Origin: Arthrobacter crystallopoietes
GTDB taxonomy: Bacteria; Actinomycetota; Actinomycetes; Actinomycetales; Micrococcaceae
NCBI RefSeq assembly: GCF_002849715.1
Contig: NZ_CP018863.1
Coordinates: 2,604,001 to 2,668,000, forward strand
Direction of reading: 5' to 3'
Length of the DNA: 64,000 nucleotides
Shown: positions 8,803-16,266 of the stretch, in pieces
Layout: each line of letters starts with the position of its first letter
How positions within the stretch are numbered: the first letter of the stretch is position 1
Notes under the pieces: generated by a model
Database searches by the model: none
The model's input: only the letters and a program-made list of their open reading frames with translations
Told to the model about the DNA's origin: nothing
Made by a program: the position numbers and the translations under genes

Positions 8803-9345
8803 TTACTGTGAAACAGGGTCGGCCGGGATTGGCGCGTCGGCCACGGCCAACAGTCCGGCGAGGGTCCGGTAGTAGCCCACGAGGACTGTCAGTTCGACGA
8901 TTCCCTGGTGTCCCAGGTATTCGAGCGTCTGCGCGTGGACGGCGTCCGGGATGCTGGCCTCGCGGAGCAGTGCACCGGTGAACAGCAGCGCCGCCGATTC
9001 ACAGCCGGACGCACTTTCGGGGAGGACTCCGGCGCGGAGCTGGTCTAGTTCGGCTGCCGTGACGCCCACGGCAAGGGCCACCCGGCTGTGCGCGTACCAC
9101 TCGTACTCTGCCTCGAGGGCGACGGCGACGGCGCAGATCACGAGTTCGCGGGTTCGGTCCGGGAGCGTGCCGCCGAAACGGAGCGCAGCGCCGAGGGCCT
9201 GGACGGCGTTGCCGATGGCGGGAGAATGCAGAAGCGCATTGAACGGGCCGGCGAGGGCGCCGTCGTCGTACATAATCCGGAACGGGCCGTTGGCCCGCGG
9301 CGGTGCGGTGATCTCCTCGTAGAGCCGCCGCTGGCTCTGGTCCAT
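8803..9345 (-). CDS. Carboxymuconolactone decarboxylase (CMD) family protein
   Basis: A 180-residue all-helical protein of the CMD/AhpD-like family. The central block RELVICAVAVALEAEYEW followed by YAH and later GYYRTLA fits this family, but the redox CxxC of AhpD peroxidases is absent, so peroxidase activity is unlikely. Members with this layout act as gamma-carboxymuconolactone decarboxylases or are uncharacterised. The start at 9345 is chosen from alignment sense and because the upstream SDR ends only 28 bp away; the ribosome-binding site is poor. It belongs to the long leftward operon. Confidence 0.75.
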   Translation of the reverse strand: MDQSQRRLYEEITAPPRANGPFRIMYDDGALAGPFNALLHSPAIGNAVQALGAALRFGGTLPDRTRELVICAVAVALEAEYEWYAHSRVALAVGVTAAELDQLRAGVLPESASGCESAALLFTGALLREASIPDAVHAQTLEYLGHQGIVELTVLVGYYRTLAGLLAVADAPIPADPVSQ

Positions 9346-9373
9346 CGAATCGGGCTGCAGCAGCGGGAGGCGG

Positions 9374-10102
9374 TTAGACAAGGGTGCGGCCTCCATCCAC
9401 GTACATGACGTGCCCGGTAACAAACGACGCCTGGTCCGAGGCCAGGAAGAGAACAGGACCGGTGAGGTCCTCAACCGAGCCGAGGCGGCCGGCCGGGACC
9501 AGCGACGTGTAGTGTTCGCGCACGCCGGGCTTGTCCAGGTGCGTGCGGGTGAGGTCGGTTTCGGTGTAGCCGGGCGCGATGGCATTGACCGTGACGCCGG
9601 ATGAGGCCCACTCGCGCGCCATGACCCTCAGCAGCTGGTTGATGCCGCCCTTGCTGCTGGCATAGGAGCCGTGGTCCGGGTGGGCCAGCAGGCCGGAAAC
9701 AGATGAGCAATAAATCTGGCGGCCCCAGCCGGCGTCGACCATGTGCCGCCCGGCGGCCCGGCCGAGGCGGAAAGCGCTCGAAAGATTGACGTCAAGGACG
9801 TGGTCCCAGTCATCGTCGGTGGTGTCCAGGACCGGTACCCGGTGGTTGATGCCGACGGCGTGGACCAGAATGTCCAGCCCGCCGAGCTCCTCGACGACCT
9901 GGGCGACGGCATTCTCACAGCCAGTGGTGGTCGAGAAATCGGCGGCGACGGGATGGTCAAAGCCGGCCAACCGGGCTTCATCGAGATCGGCGACGGCGAC
10001 TTTGGCGCCCGCAGCTGCGAAGGCTCTGGCGCAGGCAGTGCCGATGCCGCCGGCACCTGCGATCAGCACACGGCGGTTGGTCAGGCCAAGCCAGTTCTCC
10101 AC
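9374..10102 (-). CDS. Classical short-chain dehydrogenase/reductase
   Basis: A 242-residue SDR with all classical motifs: GAGGIGTA (16-23), the catalytic Ser in CSSVS (Ser133), Tyr147 and Lys151 in YASSK, and a C-terminal YVDGGR. An acidic residue after strand beta-2 (VADLDE) favours NAD over NADP. It begins with GTG preceded by GAGGGG. It is the first gene after the operator-containing promoter near 10.2 kb and so is the promoter-proximal gene of the operon. It probably oxidises a hydroxyl group of the imported substrate. Confidence 0.88.
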   Translation of the reverse strand: MENWLGLTNRRVLIAGAGGIGTACARAFAAAGAKVAVADLDEARLAGFDHPVAADFSTTTGCENAVAQVVEELGGLDILVHAVGINHRVPVLDTTDDDWDHVLDVNLSSAFRLGRAAGRHMVDAGWGRQIYCSSVSGLLAHPDHGSYASSKGGINQLLRVMAREWASSGVTVNAIAPGYTETDLTRTHLDKPGVREHYTSLVPAGRLGSVEDLTGPVLFLASDQASFVTGHVMYVDGGRTLV

Positions 10103-10198
10103 GGAACGTTCCCCTCAAATCGGTGTCCTCGCGCATCACAGGACCGGGGTACCTCAGGTCACTATCAAAAGCGATGCGGCTCACACTTCGTTTGCTTC

Positions 10199-10217
10199 AT
10201 TGGAGACTGTATCCAAT
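10199..10217. promoter_or_regulatory. Palindromic operator candidate for the GntR/FCD regulator
   Basis: ATTGGA and TCCAAT flank a 7-base spacer whose inner AC and GT also pair, giving the near-perfect palindrome ATTGGAnACnGTnTCCAAT. It overlaps the -10 element proposed for the SDR-led operon, as expected for a repressor site. The neighbouring GntR gene is the obvious candidate binder. Confidence 0.6.
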
Positions 10218-10233
10218 TTAAGGTTATTTGTAA
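10206..10233 (-). promoter_or_regulatory. Promoter of the SDR-TRAP-aldolase operon (predicted)
   Basis: On the minus strand TTACAA (10228-10233) and TACAGT (10206-10211) are separated by 16 bases and lie about 100 bp upstream of the GTG start at 10102. The -10 element lies inside the palindrome at 10199-10217. Confidence 0.45.
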
Positions 10234-10326
10234 CCCCTGTCACATAATCGTTACGTAGGGGGCCAACCGGAGTCAACGTTTGCGGGCCCATGCGGTTTCC
10301 TGGCACGGGCGGCGCGAAGCGGGCAG

Positions 10327-10989
10327 TTACTGCCGGCTCAGGAAGGCTTGCAACGCCTGGACGGCGTGGTCGCGATGCTTGTTGAGTTCGCTGACGAGGC
10401 GCTCGGCGTCCCGGGCGGCGAAGGCATCGATGATGAGGTTGTGCTCGTCCTCGACTCGCTGCCGGTTGGTCGGCGCACCGTAGTAGATGAAGCGGTAGGT
10501 GTCGGTCGCATCCCAGAGGACCTGGATCAGCCGCTCAAGCCGCGGCATCCCGGCAGCCGAGAAGAGGACGAAATGGAAGCGGCGGTTCGCTTCGGTCATC
10601 GGCAGGATGTCGGCCGCGGCGCTGGCGCGCTCTACTTCCCGGGCGGCTTCCTTCATTGCTTGCAAGTCGGATTCTCCCGCTCGTTCCACTGCGGCGTGGG
10701 CGGCTTCCGTTTCCAGTAGTTGGCGGATGCGGTACACCTCGAGCAGGTCTGCGAGGGACAACTGGGCGACCTTGTAGCCACGGTGGGGCTCGTAGACGAT
10801 CTGCCCTTCACCCTCAAGGACCTTGAAGGCTTCGCGAAGCGGGACCCGGCTTACGCCCAGGCGGTGCGCGAGAGCATCCTGGCGCAGCGGTTCGCCGGCC
10901 TTAACCTCGCCGGCGATGATCATGCGACGCAGTTCCGCCAGCGCGAAGGCCTGGGCCGTGGGCGGACGCTTTGCGGACGTGCCGGACAT
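10327..10989 (-). CDS. GntR family regulator, FCD (FadR-like) subfamily
   Basis: A 220-residue repressor type. The N-terminal winged helix-turn-helix covers about residues 15-75 (QDALAHRLGVSRVPLREAFK is the recognition segment), followed by an alpha-helical FCD ligand-binding domain that usually binds an organic acid through a metal. The start at 10989 is preferred to an upstream ATG at 11049 because GGGAGG lies five bases upstream. It lies immediately upstream of, and in the same orientation as, the SDR-TRAP operon, whose promoter carries a palindrome; regulation of that operon by its substrate is inferred. Confidence 0.88.
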   Translation of the reverse strand: MSGTSAKRPPTAQAFALAELRRMIIAGEVKAGEPLRQDALAHRLGVSRVPLREAFKVLEGEGQIVYEPHRGYKVAQLSLADLLEVYRIRQLLETEAAHAAVERAGESDLQAMKEAAREVERASAAADILPMTEANRRFHFVLFSAAGMPRLERLIQVLWDATDTYRFIYYGAPTNRQRVEDEHNLIIDAFAARDAERLVSELNKHRDHAVQALQAFLSRQ

Positions 10990-11017
10990 CCATACCTCCC
11001 AATCATGCGTCACGGTT

Positions 11018-11046
11018 CCGTGTTCGACGACTCTAACCCAACACGG
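11018..11046. promoter_or_regulatory. Inverted repeat upstream of the gntR gene
   Basis: CCGTGTT and AACACGG, 7-bp arms 15 bases apart, lie 29-57 bp upstream of the chosen GntR start at 10989. The position fits an autoregulatory operator or promoter element, but it differs from the palindrome at 10199, so this remains tentative. Confidence 0.3.
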
Positions 11047-11111
11047 CATCCATAGTTTGCACGATAGTGAAGGCCCTTATCTGCAAGGTACGGGAAGTGC
11101 CGGTTGTTGGG

Positions 11112-11987
11112 TCAGGACTGGTAGTCGTACCAGCCGCGGCCGGATTTGCGGCCGAGGCGGCCTCGTGCGACGAGGTTGGTGATGGCGGGGTTGGGGCGGT
11201 CGGCGTCGTCGTTGGTTTCGGCGTAGGTGGCCTGGGCGATGAAGTCGATGACGTCGAGGCCGACCATGTCCATGAGTTCGAAGGGTCCCATGGGGTGGCC
11301 GAGGGCGGTTTTGGCGGTGGTGTCGATGTCTTCGAGGGTGGCGATGCCGGCGGCGTGGAGGGCGAGGGCTTCTTTCTGGATGGCGCCCATGAGCCGGTTG
11401 GCGACGAAGCCGGGGATTTCGCGGTTGATCAGGACGGGTTCCTTGCCGAAGCGCCGGGCCAGTTCGAGGGTGGTGTCCACGGTGGCCTGGGATGTTGCCT
11501 CGTTGCGCACGACTTCGACGCATTTCATCACGAGTGCGGGGTTGAAGAAGTGCATGTTGCAGACCTGTTGGGGCCGGCCGCTGGCTTCGGCTACCTTCGA
11601 CGATCCGAGGGTGGAGGAGTTGGTGGCGAGGATGGCGTGGGCGGGTGTGAGTTCGCCGAGCTGGGTGAAGATGTGCTGTTTGAGTTCGAGTCGTTCGGTG
11701 GCGGCTTCGATGACGAAGTCGGCGGTTGCGGCCGCTGCGGCGAGGTCGGTGCTGAAGGTGAGCCGGCCGAGGGCTGCGTCGGCGTCCTCCTGGCTGGCGC
11801 GTCCCTTGGCGACGTTGGCCTGCATCCGTGACGTTAGCTGTTCCTTGGCGCGGGCGAGCATGTCTTCGGCGATGTCCTGGACGGTGACGCGGTAGCCGGC
11901 GAGGGCGGCGACCATGCCGATCTGCGAGCCCATGGCGCCGGAGCCGATGACCAGAATGTGCTTGATGTTCTCGATCGAGGGATTCAT
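11112..11987 (-). CDS. 3-hydroxybutyryl-CoA dehydrogenase
   Basis: A 291-residue two-domain enzyme that oxidises (S)-3-hydroxybutyryl-CoA to acetoacetyl-CoA with NAD. The Rossmann motif GSGAMG is at residues 15-20, the catalytic His in HFFNP at 146, and the C-terminal dimerisation domain carries HPMGPFELMDMVGLD. The start at 11987 is supported by AAGGA five bases upstream; a longer start at 12017 would overlap the aldehyde dehydrogenase gene. It is the last gene of the four-gene glutarate operon and supplies a step after crotonyl-CoA hydration; no enoyl-CoA hydratase is present in this window. Confidence 0.9.
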   Translation of the reverse strand: MNPSIENIKHILVIGSGAMGSQIGMVAALAGYRVTVQDIAEDMLARAKEQLTSRMQANVAKGRASQEDADAALGRLTFSTDLAAAAATADFVIEAATERLELKQHIFTQLGELTPAHAILATNSSTLGSSKVAEASGRPQQVCNMHFFNPALVMKCVEVVRNEATSQATVDTTLELARRFGKEPVLINREIPGFVANRLMGAIQKEALALHAAGIATLEDIDTTAKTALGHPMGPFELMDMVGLDVIDFIAQATYAETNDDADRPNPAITNLVARGRLGRKSGRGWYDYQS

Positions 11988-11994
11988 GCGTTCC

Positions 11995-13464
11995 TTAGAC
12001 TCCGGCCGTTCCGCCACGAAGGTAGACGGTGGTGGTGTGGGTGAAGAATTCCTTGGCCGCGGTACCCTGTTCTTTGGGGCCGTAGCCGGACTTCTTCGCG
12101 CCGCCGAAGGGGACGTGCGGGTCGGCGCCGGCGGATTCGGAGTTCACGTGCAGGATGCCGACGTCCAGGTCGTCGATCGCGTCCAGCGCGCGGGTGACGT
12201 CCTGGGTGAACAGGGCGGCGGAGAGCCCGAACTCGCTGTCGTTGGCCAGCTCGAAGGCCTGCTCTACGGAGGCTGCGCGGCGTACGGCCAGCACGGGCCC
12301 GAAGAGCTCCTCGCGCCAGACATCGAGCTCCCGATCCGCGGGGATTTCCAGGATGGTCGGCGGGATGAAGTAACCGGAGGCGAGATCGCCGTCGTCGTAC
12401 TTCTGCCCGCCGGCGATCAGCCGGGCGCCCTGGGCGAGCGCGGTGTCGATGCCGTCCCGGATGGACTTGCGGGCGCCGTCGTTGACCACCGGGCCCATCT
12501 GCACGGTTGGGTCGGCCGGGTCGCCGACCGCCAGCGCGTTGGCTCGTTCGGCCAGGGTGGCGAGGAATTCGTCGGCGATTGCCTCGGCCACGATCAGCCG
12601 CGAGGTGGCGGTGCATTTCTGCCCGGTGGAGCGGAACGCGCCGAGCATGACCTGTTCGGCGGCGAGTTCCAGGTCCGCGTCGGCGAGGACGACGGCGGCG
12701 TTCTTGCCGCCCATTTCCGCCTGCACCGAGACGCCCCGTCCCGCTGCCTCGGCGGCCAAACGGCGGCCCACGCCGGTGGAACCGGTGAAGGTCAGCCCGT
12801 CCAGCGCCGGATGCTCCACGATGGAGCTGCCCATCGAACCCGGCCCGATCAGCAGGTTCAGCACGCCAGCCGGCAGGCCCGCGGCCTCCAGCGCCTGGGC
12901 CAGCCGCAGCGCCAGCAGCGGCACGGTGCTCGCCGGCTTCCAGACCACGGTGTTGCCGTAGGCCAGGGCCGGCGCGATCTTCCATGCCGGAATGGCGATG
13001 GGGAAGTTGAACGGGGTGACCACGCCGACCACGCCGAGCGGCTTGCGCGTGATGAGGATCTTTTCGCCGCGCCGCGGGGAGGAGAAGATCTCCCCGGCGG
13101 TGCGGTCGCCGTCGTTCCCGTAGTAACGGAAGATCTGCGCCGCCCGCAGCACCTCGCCCCGGCCCTCGGCCCGCGTCTTGCCCTCCTCGCGGGCCAGCTC
13201 CAGCCCCCAGGCTTCCGCGTTCTGCTCAATAACGACGGCGGCGCGGAGCAGTACCGCGCCGCGCTCGTGTGCCGGGGTGCGTGCCCACTCGCGCTTGGCG
13301 GCCACGGCGGCGGTCATGGCCTGCTCCACTTCGGCCGGTCCGGCCTGCAATCCCTGCGCGACGACTTCGTCCGGTCGCGCCGGGTTGTAGCTGGTGATGG
13401 GGGAGCCGGTGCCGGGCACCCAGGCGCCGTCGATGTAGTGCTGAAGCTGTACCGGGGAGGTCAT
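11995..13464 (-). CDS. Aldehyde dehydrogenase, probably glutarate/succinate semialdehyde type
   Basis: A 489-residue NAD(P)-dependent aldehyde dehydrogenase. The oxyanion/cofactor Asn lies in PFNFP, the general base Glu250 in EMGGKN and the nucleophile Cys284 in GQKCTATS. The FTGSTGVGR stretch is at about 226-234. The gene sits between glutaryl-CoA dehydrogenase and 3-hydroxybutyryl-CoA dehydrogenase in an operon led by a GabT-like transaminase, so oxidation of glutarate semialdehyde to glutarate is the most economical role. By sequence alone, 2-oxoglutarate semialdehyde dehydrogenase is an alternative. Confidence 0.85.
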   Translation of the reverse strand: MTSPVQLQHYIDGAWVPGTGSPITSYNPARPDEVVAQGLQAGPAEVEQAMTAAVAAKREWARTPAHERGAVLLRAAVVIEQNAEAWGLELAREEGKTRAEGRGEVLRAAQIFRYYGNDGDRTAGEIFSSPRRGEKILITRKPLGVVGVVTPFNFPIAIPAWKIAPALAYGNTVVWKPASTVPLLALRLAQALEAAGLPAGVLNLLIGPGSMGSSIVEHPALDGLTFTGSTGVGRRLAAEAAGRGVSVQAEMGGKNAAVVLADADLELAAEQVMLGAFRSTGQKCTATSRLIVAEAIADEFLATLAERANALAVGDPADPTVQMGPVVNDGARKSIRDGIDTALAQGARLIAGGQKYDDGDLASGYFIPPTILEIPADRELDVWREELFGPVLAVRRAASVEQAFELANDSEFGLSAALFTQDVTRALDAIDDLDVGILHVNSESAGADPHVPFGGAKKSGYGPKEQGTAAKEFFTHTTTVYLRGGTAGV

Positions 13465-13506
13465 GCGCTCTCCTTCAAGTAGCGGAGGGGAATCAGGGAA
13501 TGGGGG

Positions 13507-14667
13507 TTACCGGAAGGCGGGTAGGCCGGTGATCTTCTGGCCGAGGATGAGGGTGTGGACTTCATCGGTGCCTTCGTAGGTGCGCACGGATTCGAGGTTG
13601 TTGGCGTGGCGCAGCGGCGAGTAGTCCAGCGTGATCCCGTTGCCGCCCAGGATGGAGCGGCATTCGCGGGCGATCTCGATGGCTTCGCGGCAGTTGTTGA
13701 GCTTGCCCACGGAGATCTGGTGCGGCTGCAGCTGCCCGGCGTCCTTGAGCCGGCCCAGGTGCAGGGCGAGCAGGAAGCCCTTGTTGATCTCCAGTGCCAT
13801 GTTGACCAGCTTTTCCTGGGTGAGCTGGTAGCCGGCCAGCGGCTTGTCGAACTGCAGGCGTTCCTTCGAGTAGTCCACGGCGGCCTGCCAGGCGTCGCGG
13901 GCCGCGCCCATGGCACCCCAGATGATGCCGTAGCGCGCCTCGTTCAGGCACTCGAACGGGCCGCGCAGCCCCTTCGCATTCGGCAGGACGGCGTCGGCGG
14001 GGAGGCGGACGTCGGTCAGTTCGATGTCGCACTGGATGGAGGCGCGCATGGAGAGCTTGGGTTCGATGGGGGTGGCCTTGAACCCGGCGGTTTCGGTGGG
14101 GACCACGAAGCCGCGCACGCCGTCGTCGGTCTGTGCCCAGATGATGGCGACCTTGGCCACGGACGCGAGACCGATCCAGCGCTTGGAGCCGTTGAGGATC
14201 CAGTCTTCGCCGTCGCGGCGGGCGAAGGTCTTCATGCTGGAGGGATCCGAACCGGCCGTGGGTTCGGTGAGCCCGAAGCAGCCGATCGCCTCGCCGGCGG
14301 CCATCTGCGGCAGCCATTCCTGCTTCTGCGTTTCGGAACCGTGCTTGTAGATGGCGCTCATCGCCAGCGAGCCCTGTACGGAGACGAAGGTGCGCAGGCC
14401 GGAGTCGCCGGCTTCGAGTTCGGCGCCGGCGATGCCGTATTCCACTGCGGAGCGGCCGGCGCAGCCGTAGCCCTCCAAGTGCATGCCGAGCAAGCCGAGC
14501 TTGGCCATCTCCGGGACGATTTCCAGCGGGAAGACTGCCTTCTCATACCAGCCGGCGATGTTGGGCTTGATCGCCGAGTCCACGAAGGAGCGGACGTTCT
14601 TCTGCAGCAGCCGCTCCTCCTCACTCAGCAGGGAGTCGAGGGCAATCAGGTCATGATCCTGGGACAT
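13507..14667 (-). CDS. gcdH: Glutaryl-CoA dehydrogenase
   Basis: A 386-residue acyl-CoA dehydrogenase-fold flavoprotein that oxidises and decarboxylates glutaryl-CoA to crotonyl-CoA. Evidence: the FAD/substrate segment CFGLTEPTAGSDPSSM (about 130-145), the late motif RTYEGTDEVH with the catalytic Glu at about 365, and a C-terminal ILGQKITG, all in the arrangement seen in GcdH rather than in straight-chain dehydrogenases. The gene follows the GabT-like gene in the same leftward operon. It is a key indicator that this operon degrades a glutarate-forming compound such as 5-aminovalerate or lysine. Confidence 0.87.
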   Translation of the reverse strand: MSQDHDLIALDSLLSEEERLLQKNVRSFVDSAIKPNIAGWYEKAVFPLEIVPEMAKLGLLGMHLEGYGCAGRSAVEYGIAGAELEAGDSGLRTFVSVQGSLAMSAIYKHGSETQKQEWLPQMAAGEAIGCFGLTEPTAGSDPSSMKTFARRDGEDWILNGSKRWIGLASVAKVAIIWAQTDDGVRGFVVPTETAGFKATPIEPKLSMRASIQCDIELTDVRLPADAVLPNAKGLRGPFECLNEARYGIIWGAMGAARDAWQAAVDYSKERLQFDKPLAGYQLTQEKLVNMALEINKGFLLALHLGRLKDAGQLQPHQISVGKLNNCREAIEIARECRSILGGNGITLDYSPLRHANNLESVRTYEGTDEVHTLILGQKITGLPAFR

Positions 14668-14713
14668 GGTTTTCCTTTTTTGATCAGGGGCTAGGGACGT
14701 ACGACGGCGGGGG

Positions 14714-16144
14714 TCAGGCGAGTGCCGGGGCGGCGGCTTCCGTTGCGGTTGCGTCGCGGCCGGCCGCGACGTCGACGATGGTCTGGCGCAGGACCGCCAG
14801 CCCGTCGCGGAACAGTTCGTCGCCGATGACCAGCGGCGGCAGCAGTCGGATGACGTTGCCGTAGGTCCCGCAGGTTAGCGTCAGCACGCCCTGGGCGTGG
14901 CAGCGGGCGGAGATCTCCTTGGCGAGGTCCGCCCGGGGCTCCAGCGTGCCGCGGTCCGCGAACTCGAGGGCCAGCATGGCGCCGCGGCCACGGAACTCTG
15001 CGACCACGTCCGTCTCCGCGACGAGCGGCTCGAGCACTTCGCGGGCGGCGGCTTCGATGGCGCGGGCGTTGGCCAGCAGTGTGCCGTCCTCGAACGCCTC
15101 GAACACAGCCAGGGCCGCCTCGCAGGCAAGCGGGTTTCCGGCATAGGTGCCGCCGAGCCCGCCGGCGTGGACCGCGTTCATCAGGTCCGCGCGCCCGGTG
15201 ACCGCGCTGAGCGGGACGCCGTCGGCCAGGGCCTTGGCGCTGAGCGTCATGTCCCCGGCGATGCCCTCGTGCTCGCTGGCGAACAGGGTTCCGGTGCGGC
15301 CCATGCCGGCCTGGATTTCGTCGATGACCAGCACGATGCCGTGCTTCGTGGCGATCTCGCGCAAGCCTTTCAGGAAGCCAGGGGCGGGAACAATGAAGCC
15401 GCCCTCGCCCTGGATGGGCTCGATGACCATGGCGGCAAAGCTCTCCGCGCCGTACTCGGCGAGCGTTGCTTCGACGGAGGCGAGTGCCGCGGCGGCGACG
15501 TCCGCGCCCGAGGCGGGAACGCCGTCGTCGTTGGTTGTTGCGGTTGCAGAGGCCGCGGGGCGGAGCGGATTGGCCGAGGCGGCGCGCACCACCTCGGTGG
15601 GGAACGGGCCGAAGTTGAGCCGGTACGGGTTCTCCTTGGCGGTCATCGCCATGGTCATCAGCGAGCGGCCGTGGTACGCCTCGTCGAAGACCAGCACCTT
15701 GCTGCGGCCGGTGGCGGAGCGGGCGATCTTGACCGCGTTCTCCACGGCCTCGGCACCGGTCGAGAAGAGGGCGGTGCGCTTCTCGAAGTCGCCCGGCGTG
15801 TGCTCGTTGAGCCACATGGCCACCTGGGTGAAGGACTCGTACTCGGTGACCATGAAGCAGGTGTGCGTGAAGCGCTCCAGCTGCGCGGCCACGCGCTCGC
15901 GGACCCGCGGGTTGCTGGCGCCGATGCTGGTCACGGCGATGCCGGAGGCGAAATCGATCAGCCGGTTGCCATCCACGTCCTGGAGGATGCCGCCGTCGGC
16001 GCGGTCGATGAAGACCGGCAGGGCGATGCCGAAGCCGTCGGTCACATGGGCCTGGCGTTCGGCGTGCAGGGCCTGGGAACGCGGGCCGGGAATGGCGGTG
16101 GCCAGGTGGCGGGACTGGGGAAGCGGAGTGAGGCTGGAAGTCAT
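14714..16144 (-). CDS. gabT: Class III aminotransferase, 4-aminobutyrate/5-aminovalerate transaminase-like
   Basis: A 476-residue PLP enzyme that transfers the terminal amino group of GABA or 5-aminovalerate to 2-oxoglutarate. PLP-pocket residues are visible: STGAEAVENAVKIAR (about 128-142), Asp275 in VIDEIQAGMGRTG, and the Schiff-base Lys304 in LSAKALADG. An Ala/Thr-rich stretch at about 189-214 looks like an insertion relative to common GabT proteins. First gene of the operon, divergent from a pucR regulator with a shared 122-bp promoter region. The downstream glutaryl-CoA dehydrogenase makes 5-aminovalerate the favoured substrate. Confidence 0.87.
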   Translation of the reverse strand: MTSSLTPLPQSRHLATAIPGPRSQALHAERQAHVTDGFGIALPVFIDRADGGILQDVDGNRLIDFASGIAVTSIGASNPRVRERVAAQLERFTHTCFMVTEYESFTQVAMWLNEHTPGDFEKRTALFSTGAEAVENAVKIARSATGRSKVLVFDEAYHGRSLMTMAMTAKENPYRLNFGPFPTEVVRAASANPLRPAASATATTNDDGVPASGADVAAAALASVEATLAEYGAESFAAMVIEPIQGEGGFIVPAPGFLKGLREIATKHGIVLVIDEIQAGMGRTGTLFASEHEGIAGDMTLSAKALADGVPLSAVTGRADLMNAVHAGGLGGTYAGNPLACEAALAVFEAFEDGTLLANARAIEAAAREVLEPLVAETDVVAEFRGRGAMLALEFADRGTLEPRADLAKEISARCHAQGVLTLTCGTYGNVIRLLPPLVIGDELFRDGLAVLRQTIVDVAAGRDATATEAAAPALA

Positions 16145-16179
16145 GGGACAAAACTAGTCATTTGCGGCAGGCGGTTCAT

Positions 16180-16194
16180 TGGACAAACTATCCA
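16180..16194. promoter_or_regulatory. Inverted-repeat operator candidate (PucR box 1)
   Basis: TGGACAAACTATCCA has TGGA/TCCA arms around a 7-base spacer in the gabT-pucR divergent region. A 14/15 identical copy (reverse orientation) lies upstream of the APC permease at 20588-20602 and a weaker copy lies at 20608-20622. Recurrence upstream of both operons flanking pucR supports a regulator-binding site. Confidence 0.65.
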
Positions 16195-16266
16195 GAAACC
16201 CGGATTCTATAGTCACTACTATCCAAACCTGGCCGCATTGCCGCGTCCGAGGTCGAAGGGAGCACC

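Noticed and set aside
12052..13482. Very long plus-strand open frame opposite the aldehyde dehydrogenase gene
   Set aside because: Gly/Arg/His-rich translation without motifs; the minus strand has the complete aldehyde dehydrogenase active site.
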